DNA from: Lachnospiraceae bacterium
Lineage (GTDB): Bacteria; Bacillota; Clostridia; Lachnospirales; Lachnospiraceae
Length of the DNA stretch: 61,990 nt
Assembly: GCA_030531435.1 (NCBI GenBank)
Contig: JAUNNN010000007.1
Span: forward strand, 1 to 61,990
Direction: 5' to 3'
Shown piece by piece: positions 1 to 8,001 of the stretch. The translations under genes and the position numbers were made by a program. The number at the start of each line of letters is the position of its first letter. The stretch's first letter is position 1. A model generated the notes under the pieces. That model was not told where the DNA came from, ran no database searches, and saw only the letters and a program-made list of their open reading frames with translations.

Positions 1-78
1 TGCCTTAGCGCCACAACCAACAAGAAGAGTTGCAACCATTGCTACACTTAAAAGTGCGCTTAAAACTTTTTTCTTCAT
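1..78 (-). CDS. Sugar ABC transporter substrate-binding lipoprotein, N-terminal fragment
   Basis: Only the first 26 codons are inside the window. They encode a lipoprotein signal peptide: a lysine-rich start (MKKK), a hydrophobic core and the lipobox LVGC with the cysteine at residue 22. The ATG at 76-78 is preceded by a strong GGGAGG ribosome binding site. The mature protein lies off the left edge, so the substrate is unknown. Because it follows a sugar-sensing two-component operon on the same strand, a sugar-binding component of an ABC importer is the likely identity (inference). The long 5' gap (79-284) suggests that it has its own regulated promoter. Confidence 0.6.
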   Translation of the reverse strand, partial: MKKKVLSALLSVAMVATLLVGCGAKA

Positions 79-136
79 TTTGAATTTTCCTCCCGTTCAA
101 AATATGAATTATTTATTACAGTAATTACAATATCAC

Positions 137-201
137 AAAGTCTTTAGCAATGATTTGCGACTTTCTGTAAATATTTGCTAATTACAGATAGCACACTATC
201 T
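137..201. promoter_or_regulatory. Two inverted repeats upstream of the lipoprotein gene (candidate operators)
   Basis: Positions 137-164 hold AAAGTC and GACTTT arms separated by 16 bases, with GCAA/TTGC nested inside. Positions 186-201 hold a perfect AGATAG-CACA-CTATCT repeat. Both lie 59-123 bp upstream of the start codon at 78, a distance suited to a regulator of that gene, such as the YesN-type protein encoded at 1343-2935. No convincing -35/-10 pair was found. Short inverted repeats in AT-rich DNA also arise by chance. Confidence 0.3.
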
Positions 202-284
202 CGTTTATAGCATTTTTTTGCACGCAATATGTAGTAATAACAATTTTGTGCTAGTACATAAATGTAACAAAAATTATACAGTAT

Positions 285-312
285 AAAAAAAGGACGCTTA
301 CGCGTCCTTTTC
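285..312 (-). terminator. Rho-independent terminator of the XylF-like gene
   Basis: A 9-bp perfect stem (AAAGGACGC / GCGTCCTTT, 289-297 and 302-310) has a 4-base loop. Read on the minus strand it is followed by seven T. It begins a few bases after the stop codon of the gene at 318-1346, so it closes the four-gene sensor operon. Confidence 0.85.
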
Positions 313-317
313 TATAA

Positions 318-1346
318 TTATTTATTTACATTTAGATATACATCTTCTTTTAAGTGGAATCCACCATCAATAATTACATCATCAATATTATCTCTATTTA
401 CAGATATGGGCTGAAGTGCAACATAGGGAACATCATAGGAACCATCATTTATTTTAAGGCTTGTATCAATGCCTTCTCCCTGAGCTAGCTTAACAGCATA
501 TTGTGCTGCTTCAGAAGCAAGCTTTTCAACTGGTTTATATACAGTCATTTTCTGGGTTCCTTCCACAATGTGCTGACATGCTGTAAGATCTGCATCCTGT
601 CCAACAACAATTATATCGCCAGCTCTTCTATTTACAGCAAGAGCTCTTACTACGTTAGTAGCAATATCATCATTTCCACACATTATTGCGTCTGCCGCAT
701 CTACCTTACTTATATTTTCATTAATATAATCGTATCCAATTTCTGCTTTCCAACCGTCACAGTAAGTTCTGTCTATTATTTCGATATCCTTTTCGGCCAT
801 TACTTGTTCAAAACCATTCTCAACCATAGATACATTATTATCAGACTGAGAACCGCCAACCATAATAACCTTTCTAACAAGAGGATCGCCTGAAACAGCA
901 ACACCCATCATTCTGCCTACCGCTTCATTATCAAAGCTTATATACATATCTGTATCAGCATTCATGATAAGTCGATCGTATGAAATAACGGCTATGCCAG
1001 CATTCTTTGCTTTCTGAACAACATTTGAAAGTGCATTACCATCAATAGCAATAACAACAATGACGTTCATTTTCTTCTTAATAAGGTATTCTATTTGTGC
1101 TATCTGCTCATTTACATCACCATTTGCATTTTGCACATTTACTTCAGCACCTAAATCCTTTGCTGTAGAAACAAAGACATCTCTGTCTCTTTCCCACCTT
1201 TCAATTACAAAGGAATCAAATGATATACCTATCTTAATAGAATCATTATCGTTTTCTTCTTTTTCCTCTGCTACTTTATTATTTTTACCGCACCCAGTTA
1301 ATACGACTAGTAATATAAGTAGTAAAATAGTTAAATACTTTCTCAT
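318..1346 (-). CDS. XylF-like sugar-binding lipoprotein (periplasmic-binding protein type 1)
   Basis: Protein of 342 residues with a lipoprotein signal peptide (lipobox LTGC, Cys at about residue 19) and a type 1 periplasmic-binding fold. The segments IGISFDSFVIERWERDRDVF, IVVIAIDGNALSNVV, ISYDRLI and VVGQDADLTACQ resemble D-xylose-binding XylF/ChvE-type proteins. It is the last gene of the operon and overlaps the response regulator by 4 bases (ATGA), so translation is probably coupled. No ABC ATPase or permease accompanies it. It may feed a transporter encoded off the left edge or present sugar to the sensor. The family call is firm; xylose as ligand is an inference. Confidence 0.8.
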   Translation of the reverse strand: MRKYLTILLLILLVVLTGCGKNNKVAEEKEENDNDSIKIGISFDSFVIERWERDRDVFVSTAKDLGAEVNVQNANGDVNEQIAQIEYLIKKKMNVIVVIAIDGNALSNVVQKAKNAGIAVISYDRLIMNADTDMYISFDNEAVGRMMGVAVSGDPLVRKVIMVGGSQSDNNVSMVENGFEQVMAEKDIEIIDRTYCDGWKAEIGYDYINENISKVDAADAIMCGNDDIATNVVRALAVNRRAGDIIVVGQDADLTACQHIVEGTQKMTVYKPVEKLASEAAQYAVKLAQGEGIDTSLKINDGSYDVPYVALQPISVNRDNIDDVIIDGGFHLKEDVYLNVNK

Positions 1347-2935
1347 AACCTCTCTCTTGCCTCAGTAGGTGTAACTCCCGTATATTTCTTAAAGTTTCTT
1401 GAAAAATAGTTTGGATCTGAATATCCAACCATACTACATATTTCTTTCATAGACATATCTGTTTCTTTAAGAAGCTTCTTTGCTTCTTCCATTCGAAGTT
1501 CAGTCAGATATTCAATAAAGTTTCGTCCTGTTTCTTCTTTAAATAGTTTAGAGAAGTAGTACGAGCTTATATCAACCTTCATAGAAACATCTTCAAGACT
1601 GATATCTTTCGCAAAGTTTTCTTCCATATATTTCTTCGCTTTTTCTACTGCAGACTCAGACTGATTTTCTTTTCTATCTGATATATATAAAGCATTCTCA
1701 GCAAACTTTTTAACAAACCATTCCCTCAGTTCATCAAAAGTATTCATAGCCATAATATTTGAAATATAATTTGTTCTGGCTCTGAAATGATAAGTCTTAT
1801 TTGCACTTATATATGTAAGATGTTCCGCCCACAACACGAACTCTAAAACTTTAAGTCTTACATCCTCCATATGATCTTTTTGCGATTCTTCCATCCAGTC
1901 AAAGAAATCATTGGCTACAGCTGCCGTTCTCTGGGCATCACCTGTTTCAAGTATTTCAAATAATCTGTTCTCAACATCAATTGGATAGTCTTCTTCATAT
2001 TTACAGCCAATTGGCATATCATCTGCATGTCCAACTCTGCCTGTTGTTTCTATTAATATAGAAAGAGCTTCATTATATGAGTCTGACATATCTCCTAGTG
2101 GTTTTACTGATCCGAGTCCAACTCTAAAGCTACAATCCATTCTCTCAGAAAGTTTTCTTACAAGTGATCTTGACCTATCAATTAAGTCAGTTCTTTCTGC
2201 ATATTCCATACTTGAACTGTTTCTTGGCACGAGAATAGGTATTTTATTTGCCATAACATATCCCACAATTCCAGGGATATATTCTTCAACAAGCATCCTG
2301 ATTTCCTGATATACGTTCTGCATCCTGATACCTGCAGCAACAGCACCTGTCATATGATTTCCAACCTGTTCATCACCTGCTATGATAACAGCCATATACC
2401 CGTAATTTTCTTCAATACCTAAAAGATTTTTATAGTTATTTATATCATCTTCAAAATGCTCTCTAGATAAAAGGTTTTGAATAAGACCATTTTCAATAAT
2501 AGGAACTACCGTTTCCATCTTCTCTTTAATAAGAAGATCTTCACTACGTTTTTTTCTATCTGAATCAATCATATCCATTGCTCGACGAAGCACACCAATT
2601 ACAACGTCTTTTCTTGCAGGTTTATTCAGATAATCAAGTACACCAAGATTGATAGCTTCCTTCGCATAATCGAATTTGTCATATGCAGTCATTACAACGA
2701 AAATAATGTTAGAATTAACCTTCTTTATTTCCTTCATGGCGTCAATACCATTTATACCTGGCATCTGTATATCCATAATGGCAATATCTGGTCTGAAGGA
2801 TTCTGCAAGCTCAATGACACTTCTACCTGTTTTTGCAAACTTTATTTCACAGAGGTCACCAAATTCCTTCTCTATCATGAATTTTAATGATTCGATAACG
2901 ATACCCTCGTCATCAGCCAGCATTATTCTGTACAT
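1343..2935 (-). CDS. YesN-type response regulator with AraC-family DNA-binding domain
   Basis: Protein of 530 residues. The N-terminal receiver domain has the acidic pair DD at residues 8-9, phosphoacceptor Asp55 (IMDIQMPG) and the conserved lysine in LNKPA near residue 105. A long middle region links it to a C-terminal AraC-type double helix-turn-helix (about 430-530), with the typical segments FSKLFKEETGRNFIEYL and GYSDPNYFSRNFKKYTG. The start overlaps the kinase gene by 23 bases and the end overlaps the XylF-like gene. Such regulators usually activate a sugar ABC transporter operon next to them. Here the truncated lipoprotein gene beyond position 78 is the obvious candidate target (inference). 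Confidence 0.9.
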   Translation of the reverse strand: MYRIMLADDEGIVIESLKFMIEKEFGDLCEIKFAKTGRSVIELAESFRPDIAIMDIQMPGINGIDAMKEIKKVNSNIIFVVMTAYDKFDYAKEAINLGVLDYLNKPARKDVVIGVLRRAMDMIDSDRKKRSEDLLIKEKMETVVPIIENGLIQNLLSREHFEDDINNYKNLLGIEENYGYMAVIIAGDEQVGNHMTGAVAAGIRMQNVYQEIRMLVEEYIPGIVGYVMANKIPILVPRNSSSMEYAERTDLIDRSRSLVRKLSERMDCSFRVGLGSVKPLGDMSDSYNEALSILIETTGRVGHADDMPIGCKYEEDYPIDVENRLFEILETGDAQRTAAVANDFFDWMEESQKDHMEDVRLKVLEFVLWAEHLTYISANKTYHFRARTNYISNIMAMNTFDELREWFVKKFAENALYISDRKENQSESAVEKAKKYMEENFAKDISLEDVSMKVDISSYYFSKLFKEETGRNFIEYLTELRMEEAKKLLKETDMSMKEICSMVGYSDPNYFSRNFKKYTGVTPTEARERL

Positions 2936-4406
2936 AAATTATAGTCTCCGTACCCTTATCTTTTCCTTCACTTATAATATTTAAAACGTCGTCTTCGCCA
3001 AAATACAATTTCAGTCTATTAATAACGTTATCAAGACCTACTCCGTTTGAATCAGTTTCTTCTTCATTCGCATGGAAGTGTCCTGTCATAATTCTATCAA
3101 TAACTTCCTGTTCAATACCGATACCATTATCCTTAATACTTATACATACGGTATCATCCTGTCTATAAACCTTTAATTCGATATGACCTTCCCTATCAAT
3201 ATTTCTTATACCGTAATTAACACTATTTTCCACAATAGGCTGGAGTGTCATACCTGGTAGTTTTACATCAAGAAGCGATTCATCTACTTCTTTACTAAAA
3301 TGTATATCTCCTGCAAATCTAACATTCAATATGTAAATATAGGTATCAACAAGTGAAATTTCCTCGCGAAGAGTAACTTCATCCTGATCCTTATTAATAT
3401 TGTATCTGAAGAAATCAGCAACTCTTTGTACATATGTATATGTTTTTTCTGCATCCTCCATCATAGCAAGCTGCGCACCTGCATTTAATGTATTAAACAA
3501 AAAGTGAGGATTTATCTGAGCCTGTAGGTATTTCAGCTTCGCATCTTTTAAGTGGGCTTCCATAAGAAGCTCTTTTTCTTTCATCGCTCTCTCAGTTTCC
3601 ATATTGGCCCTAAGCCTCTCTATGTACTCCCTAATGTTAATGACCATCTGATTAAATGCTTTAGTAACAACACCTACTTCATCCTTTGAAGTAACCTTAA
3701 CCATCTCAATTTCGAAGTTACCATCAGCAACAATTTCAGCTGCATCTGCCAGACTTCTAAGAGGCCTTGTAATTGAGTCTGTAAGGATAACAACAATAAT
3801 CATATTAAGAACGCCAATTACAAATAGTGAAATAATATTGATAACTTCGATAATACGCAGACCATCTGAGAGAATTTTATAATTCTCAGCATTAACCTTA
3901 AATCTTTCATTATTAAGATTAGTAATCATTGTCTGAAGGTACTTATACAATCTTTCGGCTTCTTCATATCTTGTTCTGTATTTTTCGATATTACTACCTC
4001 TTTTACCATCAATTGCAAGATTAGTAAGTGCAAGATAGCTTTCAGACATATTCCTAATGTCTCTTTCAGTTAGAAGTAACTCATTTTCAGATATATCATC
4101 ACTTAGTTCATAAATCATATTATTATAGTCCTGATAATATCTGTAATAGTCTTCCATAGCGTCAGATGATCTTGTATTTAAGTAGGCCGTCATAGAAAGC
4201 TGTACCTTTTCAAGGGTATCTGAAATCTCATTAAGTGAAATATTTTCTGCGTATACTTTATCGATGGAACTAAGCATTCTATTTGTATTTCCATACATAA
4301 AGATATTCATACAAAGAAGAAGCGCCGTTGTAACGAGGAACGCCAGAAGAAGTTTTACCTGTATAGACCTTGAATAAAGGCTTTTGATTTTTGCTAAAGC
4401 ATCCAT
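2913..4406 (-). CDS. LytS/YesM-type sensor histidine kinase
   Basis: Protein of 497 residues with two membrane segments (about 17-38 and 185-210) enclosing an extracytoplasmic helical region of some 145 residues. These are followed by a HAMP linker (about 208-262), the His_kinase domain with phosphoacceptor His301 in QAQINPHFLFNTLNA, and an ATPase domain with N box PIVENSVNYGI and G box DNGIGI. The extracellular part has no recognisable sugar-binding fold, which fits signal input through the membrane-anchored binding protein encoded immediately upstream. The ATG directly follows the TAA of that gene. The cognate regulator is the overlapping downstream gene. Confidence 0.9.
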   Translation of the reverse strand: MDALAKIKSLYSRSIQVKLLLAFLVTTALLLCMNIFMYGNTNRMLSSIDKVYAENISLNEISDTLEKVQLSMTAYLNTRSSDAMEDYYRYYQDYNNMIYELSDDISENELLLTERDIRNMSESYLALTNLAIDGKRGSNIEKYRTRYEEAERLYKYLQTMITNLNNERFKVNAENYKILSDGLRIIEVINIISLFVIGVLNMIIVVILTDSITRPLRSLADAAEIVADGNFEIEMVKVTSKDEVGVVTKAFNQMVINIREYIERLRANMETERAMKEKELLMEAHLKDAKLKYLQAQINPHFLFNTLNAGAQLAMMEDAEKTYTYVQRVADFFRYNINKDQDEVTLREEISLVDTYIYILNVRFAGDIHFSKEVDESLLDVKLPGMTLQPIVENSVNYGIRNIDREGHIELKVYRQDDTVCISIKDNGIGIEQEVIDRIMTGHFHANEEETDSNGVGLDNVINRLKLYFGEDDVLNIISEGKDKGTETIIYVQNNAG

Positions 4407-5474
4407 TTACTGACCCTCATCCACTTTCTTTCGGTATTCAAATACATTAGATTTATTAATAATCTCACTGTCTACCGAGAAATATTCACTAACATAACCA
4501 CTCTCTAAATATTCAGATATAGCAAATACTCCGTATTCGCCTAATTCTTTTGCATCAACTGAAACAGTTGCCTCAATAACCCCCTGTTCAACACCATCAA
4601 GAACTGTATTTGAAACGTAATATCCTAAAAGTCTTGTTTCTCCAACCTTATTGTAATCAACTAAAGCCTGATAAACACTGGCTGTAGACATTTCATCAAG
4701 ACAGATAATAACATCTGCTTCATTTTCATCATTCATAAAAAGAGTTCTTATACTTTCCTCTGTTGAGAAAGAATCCTTTGAATTAACAAGAAGCGCTGAA
4801 ACATTTACAGATTCATTAGCATTGAGACCTGCTTTGATTGTATCCTGAATTCCAAGATATACAATGTTCTGTGTAGAATCGTTATAAGATGTATCCATAA
4901 CAACAATGACATCGTCATCAACCTTGTTCATTCCAGCTAAAACCTGTTCACCATATTCTCTTCCGAGATTATATGCACTGGCCTGAACAAAACTTTTTCT
5001 TCTGCTATCAGGGCAGTCTGTAATGAGTGTTACAACACATATACCTTTCTTATCAGCTTCAGAAATAAGCTTTCGCATTTCATCTGTATTTTCCGCCTCA
5101 AGTAATATTCCATCAACACCTGATTCAATGGCGATTTTCATCAAATCGCTTTTTGAATAATCATCTCCAAGTCTTTCAGATAGCATATCAACACATATTC
5201 CATTGGCATCTCCAACGAACTTTGCCTGATTATATATTTCAGTCCATAATTCAGATTCATTACAAATAATTGCGTAATACTGGTCATACTGCTTGTAATA
5301 CTTCTTATCAAATGCAGATGCCGTTGATGAAATCATATATCTAAATATGACAAAGGTTACTATCGTAATAGTCGCCATAAACAAAACAGAGCATGCAACC
5401 ATAAACGCAACCGGTCTCACGCTCTTCTTTTGCTCTTTATTCTTTTTTATATTAAAAAGATTCTTCTTATCCAT
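4407..5474 (-). CDS. Membrane-anchored sugar-binding sensor protein (XylFII-like)
   Basis: Protein of 355 residues. A lysine-rich cytoplasmic tail (residues 1-22) is followed by one transmembrane helix (about 23-49) with no lipobox or cleavage site, then a periplasmic-binding type 1 domain (segments SGVDGILLEAENTDEMRKLI, VVMDTSYND, DVIICLDEMSTASV). It should be anchored on the outer face of the membrane. In Clostridium a similar arrangement (XylFII with LytS and YesN) senses xylose by contact between the binding protein and the kinase. The gene order here matches that model. Ligand identity cannot be read from the sequence. Confidence 0.75.
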   Translation of the reverse strand: MDKKNLFNIKKNKEQKKSVRPVAFMVACSVLFMATITIVTFVIFRYMISSTASAFDKKYYKQYDQYYAIICNESELWTEIYNQAKFVGDANGICVDMLSERLGDDYSKSDLMKIAIESGVDGILLEAENTDEMRKLISEADKKGICVVTLITDCPDSRRKSFVQASAYNLGREYGEQVLAGMNKVDDDVIVVMDTSYNDSTQNIVYLGIQDTIKAGLNANESVNVSALLVNSKDSFSTEESIRTLFMNDENEADVIICLDEMSTASVYQALVDYNKVGETRLLGYYVSNTVLDGVEQGVIEATVSVDAKELGEYGVFAISEYLESGYVSEYFSVDSEIINKSNVFEYRKKVDEGQ

Positions 5475-5504
5475 AGTATCTGTCCACGTTATCTTACGGG
5501 CAAT

Positions 5505-5534
5505 AGTATATCACTTTTTTTGTATTAGTCGCAA
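5505..5534 (-). promoter_or_regulatory. Sigma-A-type promoter of the sugar-sensor operon
   Basis: Read on the minus strand: TTGCGA (5529-5534), an 18-base spacer, TATACT (5505-5510). Predicted transcription start is near 5498, giving a leader of about 25 bases before the ATG at 5474. The ribosome binding site (GTGGAC) is weak. Confidence 0.6.
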
Positions 5535-5540
5535 TTAAGC

Positions 5541-5868
5541 ATTATAAACATTATAATTCATTATTAATAACATGTGTATTTTAAATATATGGCTATGTAT
5601 GCGGCGTTTTTACGTCTGTATTTATTATATCATGTTTTAATTTTTTATCTTCATCTTGTTTTGAGAAATTAACGTATGTATTTTTGACTTTATTTTTACT
5701 TCACACTTCTTTTAATCCTTTGTGTTTATTGCATTTGAGTTATTTATATTTTTTATCGATATGAGGGCACTTTATTCTTTAAATTTTATTTAATCGTGTT
5801 TTAATTTTCGTGTTTCATTAATTTCGGTCTCTTTTTCTTTGCAATCACCTGTTACGAATTCAAGAGGA
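5541..5868. other. T-rich non-coding stretch with no recognised feature
   Basis: About 330 bases upstream of the sensor-operon promoter are very AT-rich and markedly T-rich on the plus strand. Both strands are broken by stop codons in all frames apart from short low-complexity ORFs without ribosome binding sites. No RNA family motif, promoter or decayed gene was recognised. An 11-bp tandem duplication (GAATTCAAGAG, 5856-5877) overlaps its right end and leads into the hairpin repeat. Confidence 0.5.
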
Positions 5869-5914
5869 ATTCAAGAGGGACGCTTCTTTTGTCATATGGA
5901 GCGTCCCTCTGTCA
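5869..5914. repeat. 46-bp hairpin repeat, copy 1
   Basis: Identical over all 46 bases to 52744-52789. It contains an 11-bp perfect stem (AGAGGGACGCT at 5874-5884, complement at 5900-5910) around a 15-base loop. It lacks a T-tract on either side, so it is not a standard intrinsic terminator. It lies beyond the buk terminator in a gene-free stretch. It resembles REP-like intergenic palindromes; the family name is unknown to me. Confidence 0.85.
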
Positions 5915-5924
5915 TAATACAAAA

Positions 5925-5952
5925 TTAACCCCCGTATATATACGAGGGTTAA
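5925..5952 (-). terminator. Terminator of the ptb-buk operon
   Basis: A 28-base hairpin (TTAACCC paired with GGGTTAA, then CGTAT with ATACG, one C/A mismatch) lies 26 bases after the buk stop codon. On the minus strand it is followed by TTTTG, a short T-tract. It marks the end of the leuA-aspS-ptb-buk run. Confidence 0.7.
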
Positions 5953-5978
5953 TCTAATATTTAATATACTTTTGTGTT

Positions 5979-7046
5979 TTAGTACTTCTGAGCTTCCTCT
6001 TCTCCGTTAAGAACTCTAAGTCCACCCTGTACAAGAGCAAGAAGTTCATCTTCTCCTGGATATACTGTAAATGGAGCAATCCATCCACAACGAGCCTTAA
6101 TACCGTCTACTACGACTTTATCATAAGCAATTCCGCCTGTAACGATAATCTGATCAACTTTTCCTTCAAGAACTGTTGACATAGCACCAATGTTCTTTGA
6201 CATCTGAAGAATAAATGCCTCTCTAACCTCTGCTGCCTTAGCATCACCGTTCTGAACCATCTTTTCAACGTCTCTCATATCGTTTGTACCAACATATGCG
6301 TTGAAACCACCGTTACCAACAAGCTTTTTATATACTTCCTTCTCTGTGTACTTTCCTGAGAAACACATTTTAACAAGTGCACCTACAGGAACTGCACCAG
6401 CTCTTTCAGGTGAGAAAGCACCATCTCCATCAAGAGCATTGAAAATATCTACTACTTTACCATTCTTATGAGGTCCAACTGAAACGCCACCACCCATATG
6501 AACAACGATTAAGTTAAGATCTTCGTAGTTTTTACCTACTTCTTTTGCGTATCTCTTTGCTACAGCCTTCTGGTTAAGAGCATGGAAAACGCTAGTTCTT
6601 GGAAGCTCTGGAACTCCTGAATATCTAGCAATTGGAATAAGCTCATCTACAACTACAGGATCTACAATATATGATGGAACGCCGATTTCATCAGCAATTT
6701 CCTTTGCAAGAATACCACCAAGGTTTGATGCATGCTGTCCAGATACACCAACTTCAAGGTCTTTAACGAGCTCATCTGTACATGCATATGTGCCACCTGG
6801 GATAGGCTTAAGCATTCCGCCACGACCTACTACCATGTTGAGGCTCTTAATATCAAAATCTTTTGATTTAAGGAGATTAAGAATAATATCCTTTCTAAAA
6901 TCCTTCTGATCGAAGATAGTAGCATACTGAGCTATTTCTTCTGTTGAATGACGAAGTGTTTCTTCAAAAAGAAGTGTTTCATCCTCAAATACACCGATTT
7001 TAGTTGATGTTGAACCAGGATTGATAATTAAGCTTTTTACTGACAT
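5979..7046 (-). CDS. buk: Butyrate kinase
   Basis: Protein of 355 residues, the usual length, from the ASKHA acetokinase family. It converts butyryl phosphate and ADP to butyrate and ATP, the last, energy-conserving step of butyrate fermentation in the cytoplasm. The phosphate-1 motif is [12 protein letters not shown] near the N-terminus. Other landmarks are [23 protein letters not shown] and the [12 protein letters not shown] segment typical of butyrate rather than acetate kinases. It lies 19 bases downstream of ptb. Branched-chain fatty acid kinases are close relatives, but the ptb neighbour supports butyrate. Confidence 0.93.
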   Translation of the reverse strand: MSVKSLIINPGSTSTKIGVFEDETLLFEETLRHSTEEIAQYATIFDQKDFRKDIILNLLKSKDFDIKSLNMVVGRGGMLKPIPGGTYACTDELVKDLEVGVSGQHASNLGGILAKEIADEIGVPSYIVDPVVVDELIPIARYSGVPELPRTSVFHALNQKAVAKRYAKEVGKNYEDLNLIVVHMGGGVSVGPHKNGKVVDIFNALDGDGAFSPERAGAVPVGALVKMCFSGKYTEKEVYKKLVGNGGFNAYVGTNDMRDVEKMVQNGDAKAAEVREAFILQMSKNIGAMSTVLEGKVDQIIVTGGIAYDKVVVDGIKARCGWIAPFTVYPGEDELLALVQGGLRVLNGEEEAQKY

Positions 7047-7065
7047 AATCTTTGTTTCCTTCCTC

Positions 7066-7986
7066 TTATTTCATTTTCTGCATCTCTTCTGCAACAACAG
7101 CAGCAAGAGCAATTGAGTTAACTTTAACTTCACATGTATCTGAACGGCTTGTTAAGATAACTGGTGCCTGTGTACCTGTTAAAATATTACCGTTTTTACA
7201 TTCAACCATATGAACTATTGACTTATAAACAAGGTTGCCTGCATGAATATCAGGGAATACAAGAATGTCTGCATCACCAGCGACCTTACGTCCAAGTGCA
7301 CCCTTCTCTTCAGCTGCTTCTTTATATAAAGCAATATCAAGTGAAAGAGGTCCATCAACGATACAATCTTTGATTTTTCCTTCTTCATTCATTTTTGTAA
7401 GTTCAGCTGCATCTACTGTTACCTGCATCTTAGGATTTACAACTTCAACTGCTGCAAGTGGAGCAACCTTTGGCATATCAACGCCGCATGCCTTTGCTAC
7501 TTCTACTGTGTAGTTAATCATGCACTCTTTTTCTTCAAGTGATGGGTATGGCATAAATGCAACGTCTGTTAAGAAAAGAAGACGGTCAATGCCTGGAATT
7601 TCGAATACACAAACATGTGATAAAGGTTTTCCTGTACGAAGTCCAACTTCCTTGTCAAGAACACTCTTAAGGAATGTCTTTGTATCAAGAAGTCCTTTAA
7701 GATACATGTCAGCTTTTCCATCATGTACAAGTTTAACTGTTGCAAGAGAAGCTTCTACTGTATCCTCAACATTAATAACTTCATAATCTGCAAGATCCAT
7801 ATCAAGCTCAGCTGCAATTGCACGAATCTTTGCTTCATCTCCTACTAAGATTGAAGATGCGATACCACGCTCATTTGCTGCCTTAACTGCCTCAAGTACT
7901 GCCTTATCCTGAGCACATGCAACAGCAAGTTTCTTTTTGCTGCACTGAGATACTTTTGAAAGTAGCTCATCAAAATTCTTTGCCAT
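7066..7986 (-). CDS. ptb: Phosphate butyryltransferase
   Basis: Protein of 306 residues in the phosphate acetyl/butyryltransferase family. It exchanges CoA of butyryl-CoA for phosphate, giving butyryl phosphate for the kinase encoded next. Recognisable segments are [53 protein letters not shown] and the C-terminal [21 protein letters not shown]. The start ATG lies 15 bases after the aspS stop codon with no room for a separate promoter and terminator, so the butyrate genes appear to be read from the leuA-aspS transcript, unless a promoter lies inside aspS. Confidence 0.93.
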   Translation of the reverse strand: MAKNFDELLSKVSQCSKKKLAVACAQDKAVLEAVKAANERGIASSILVGDEAKIRAIAAELDMDLADYEVINVEDTVEASLATVKLVHDGKADMYLKGLLDTKTFLKSVLDKEVGLRTGKPLSHVCVFEIPGIDRLLFLTDVAFMPYPSLEEKECMINYTVEVAKACGVDMPKVAPLAAVEVVNPKMQVTVDAAELTKMNEEGKIKDCIVDGPLSLDIALYKEAAEEKGALGRKVAGDADILVFPDIHAGNLVYKSIVHMVECKNGNILTGTQAPVILTSRSDTCEVKVNSIALAAVVAEEMQKMK

Positions 7987-8001
7987 TTCTTTCTTTTCTC
8001 C

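Noticed and set aside
501-893. Plus-strand ORF of 130 residues inside the XylF-like gene
   Set aside because: It is a shadow of a well-supported gene with Cys/Ser/Ile-rich, low-complexity translation and no ribosome binding site.
5541-5868. T-rich gap as a decayed gene or non-coding RNA
   Set aside because: All frames are broken, no promoter or stable fold was evident, and the strand bias alone is not enough to support an RNA gene.
5856-5877. 11-bp tandem duplication next to the hairpin repeat as a target-site duplication
   Set aside because: The two copies are adjacent on one side of the repeat and do not flank it, and copy 2 at 52744 has no such duplication.
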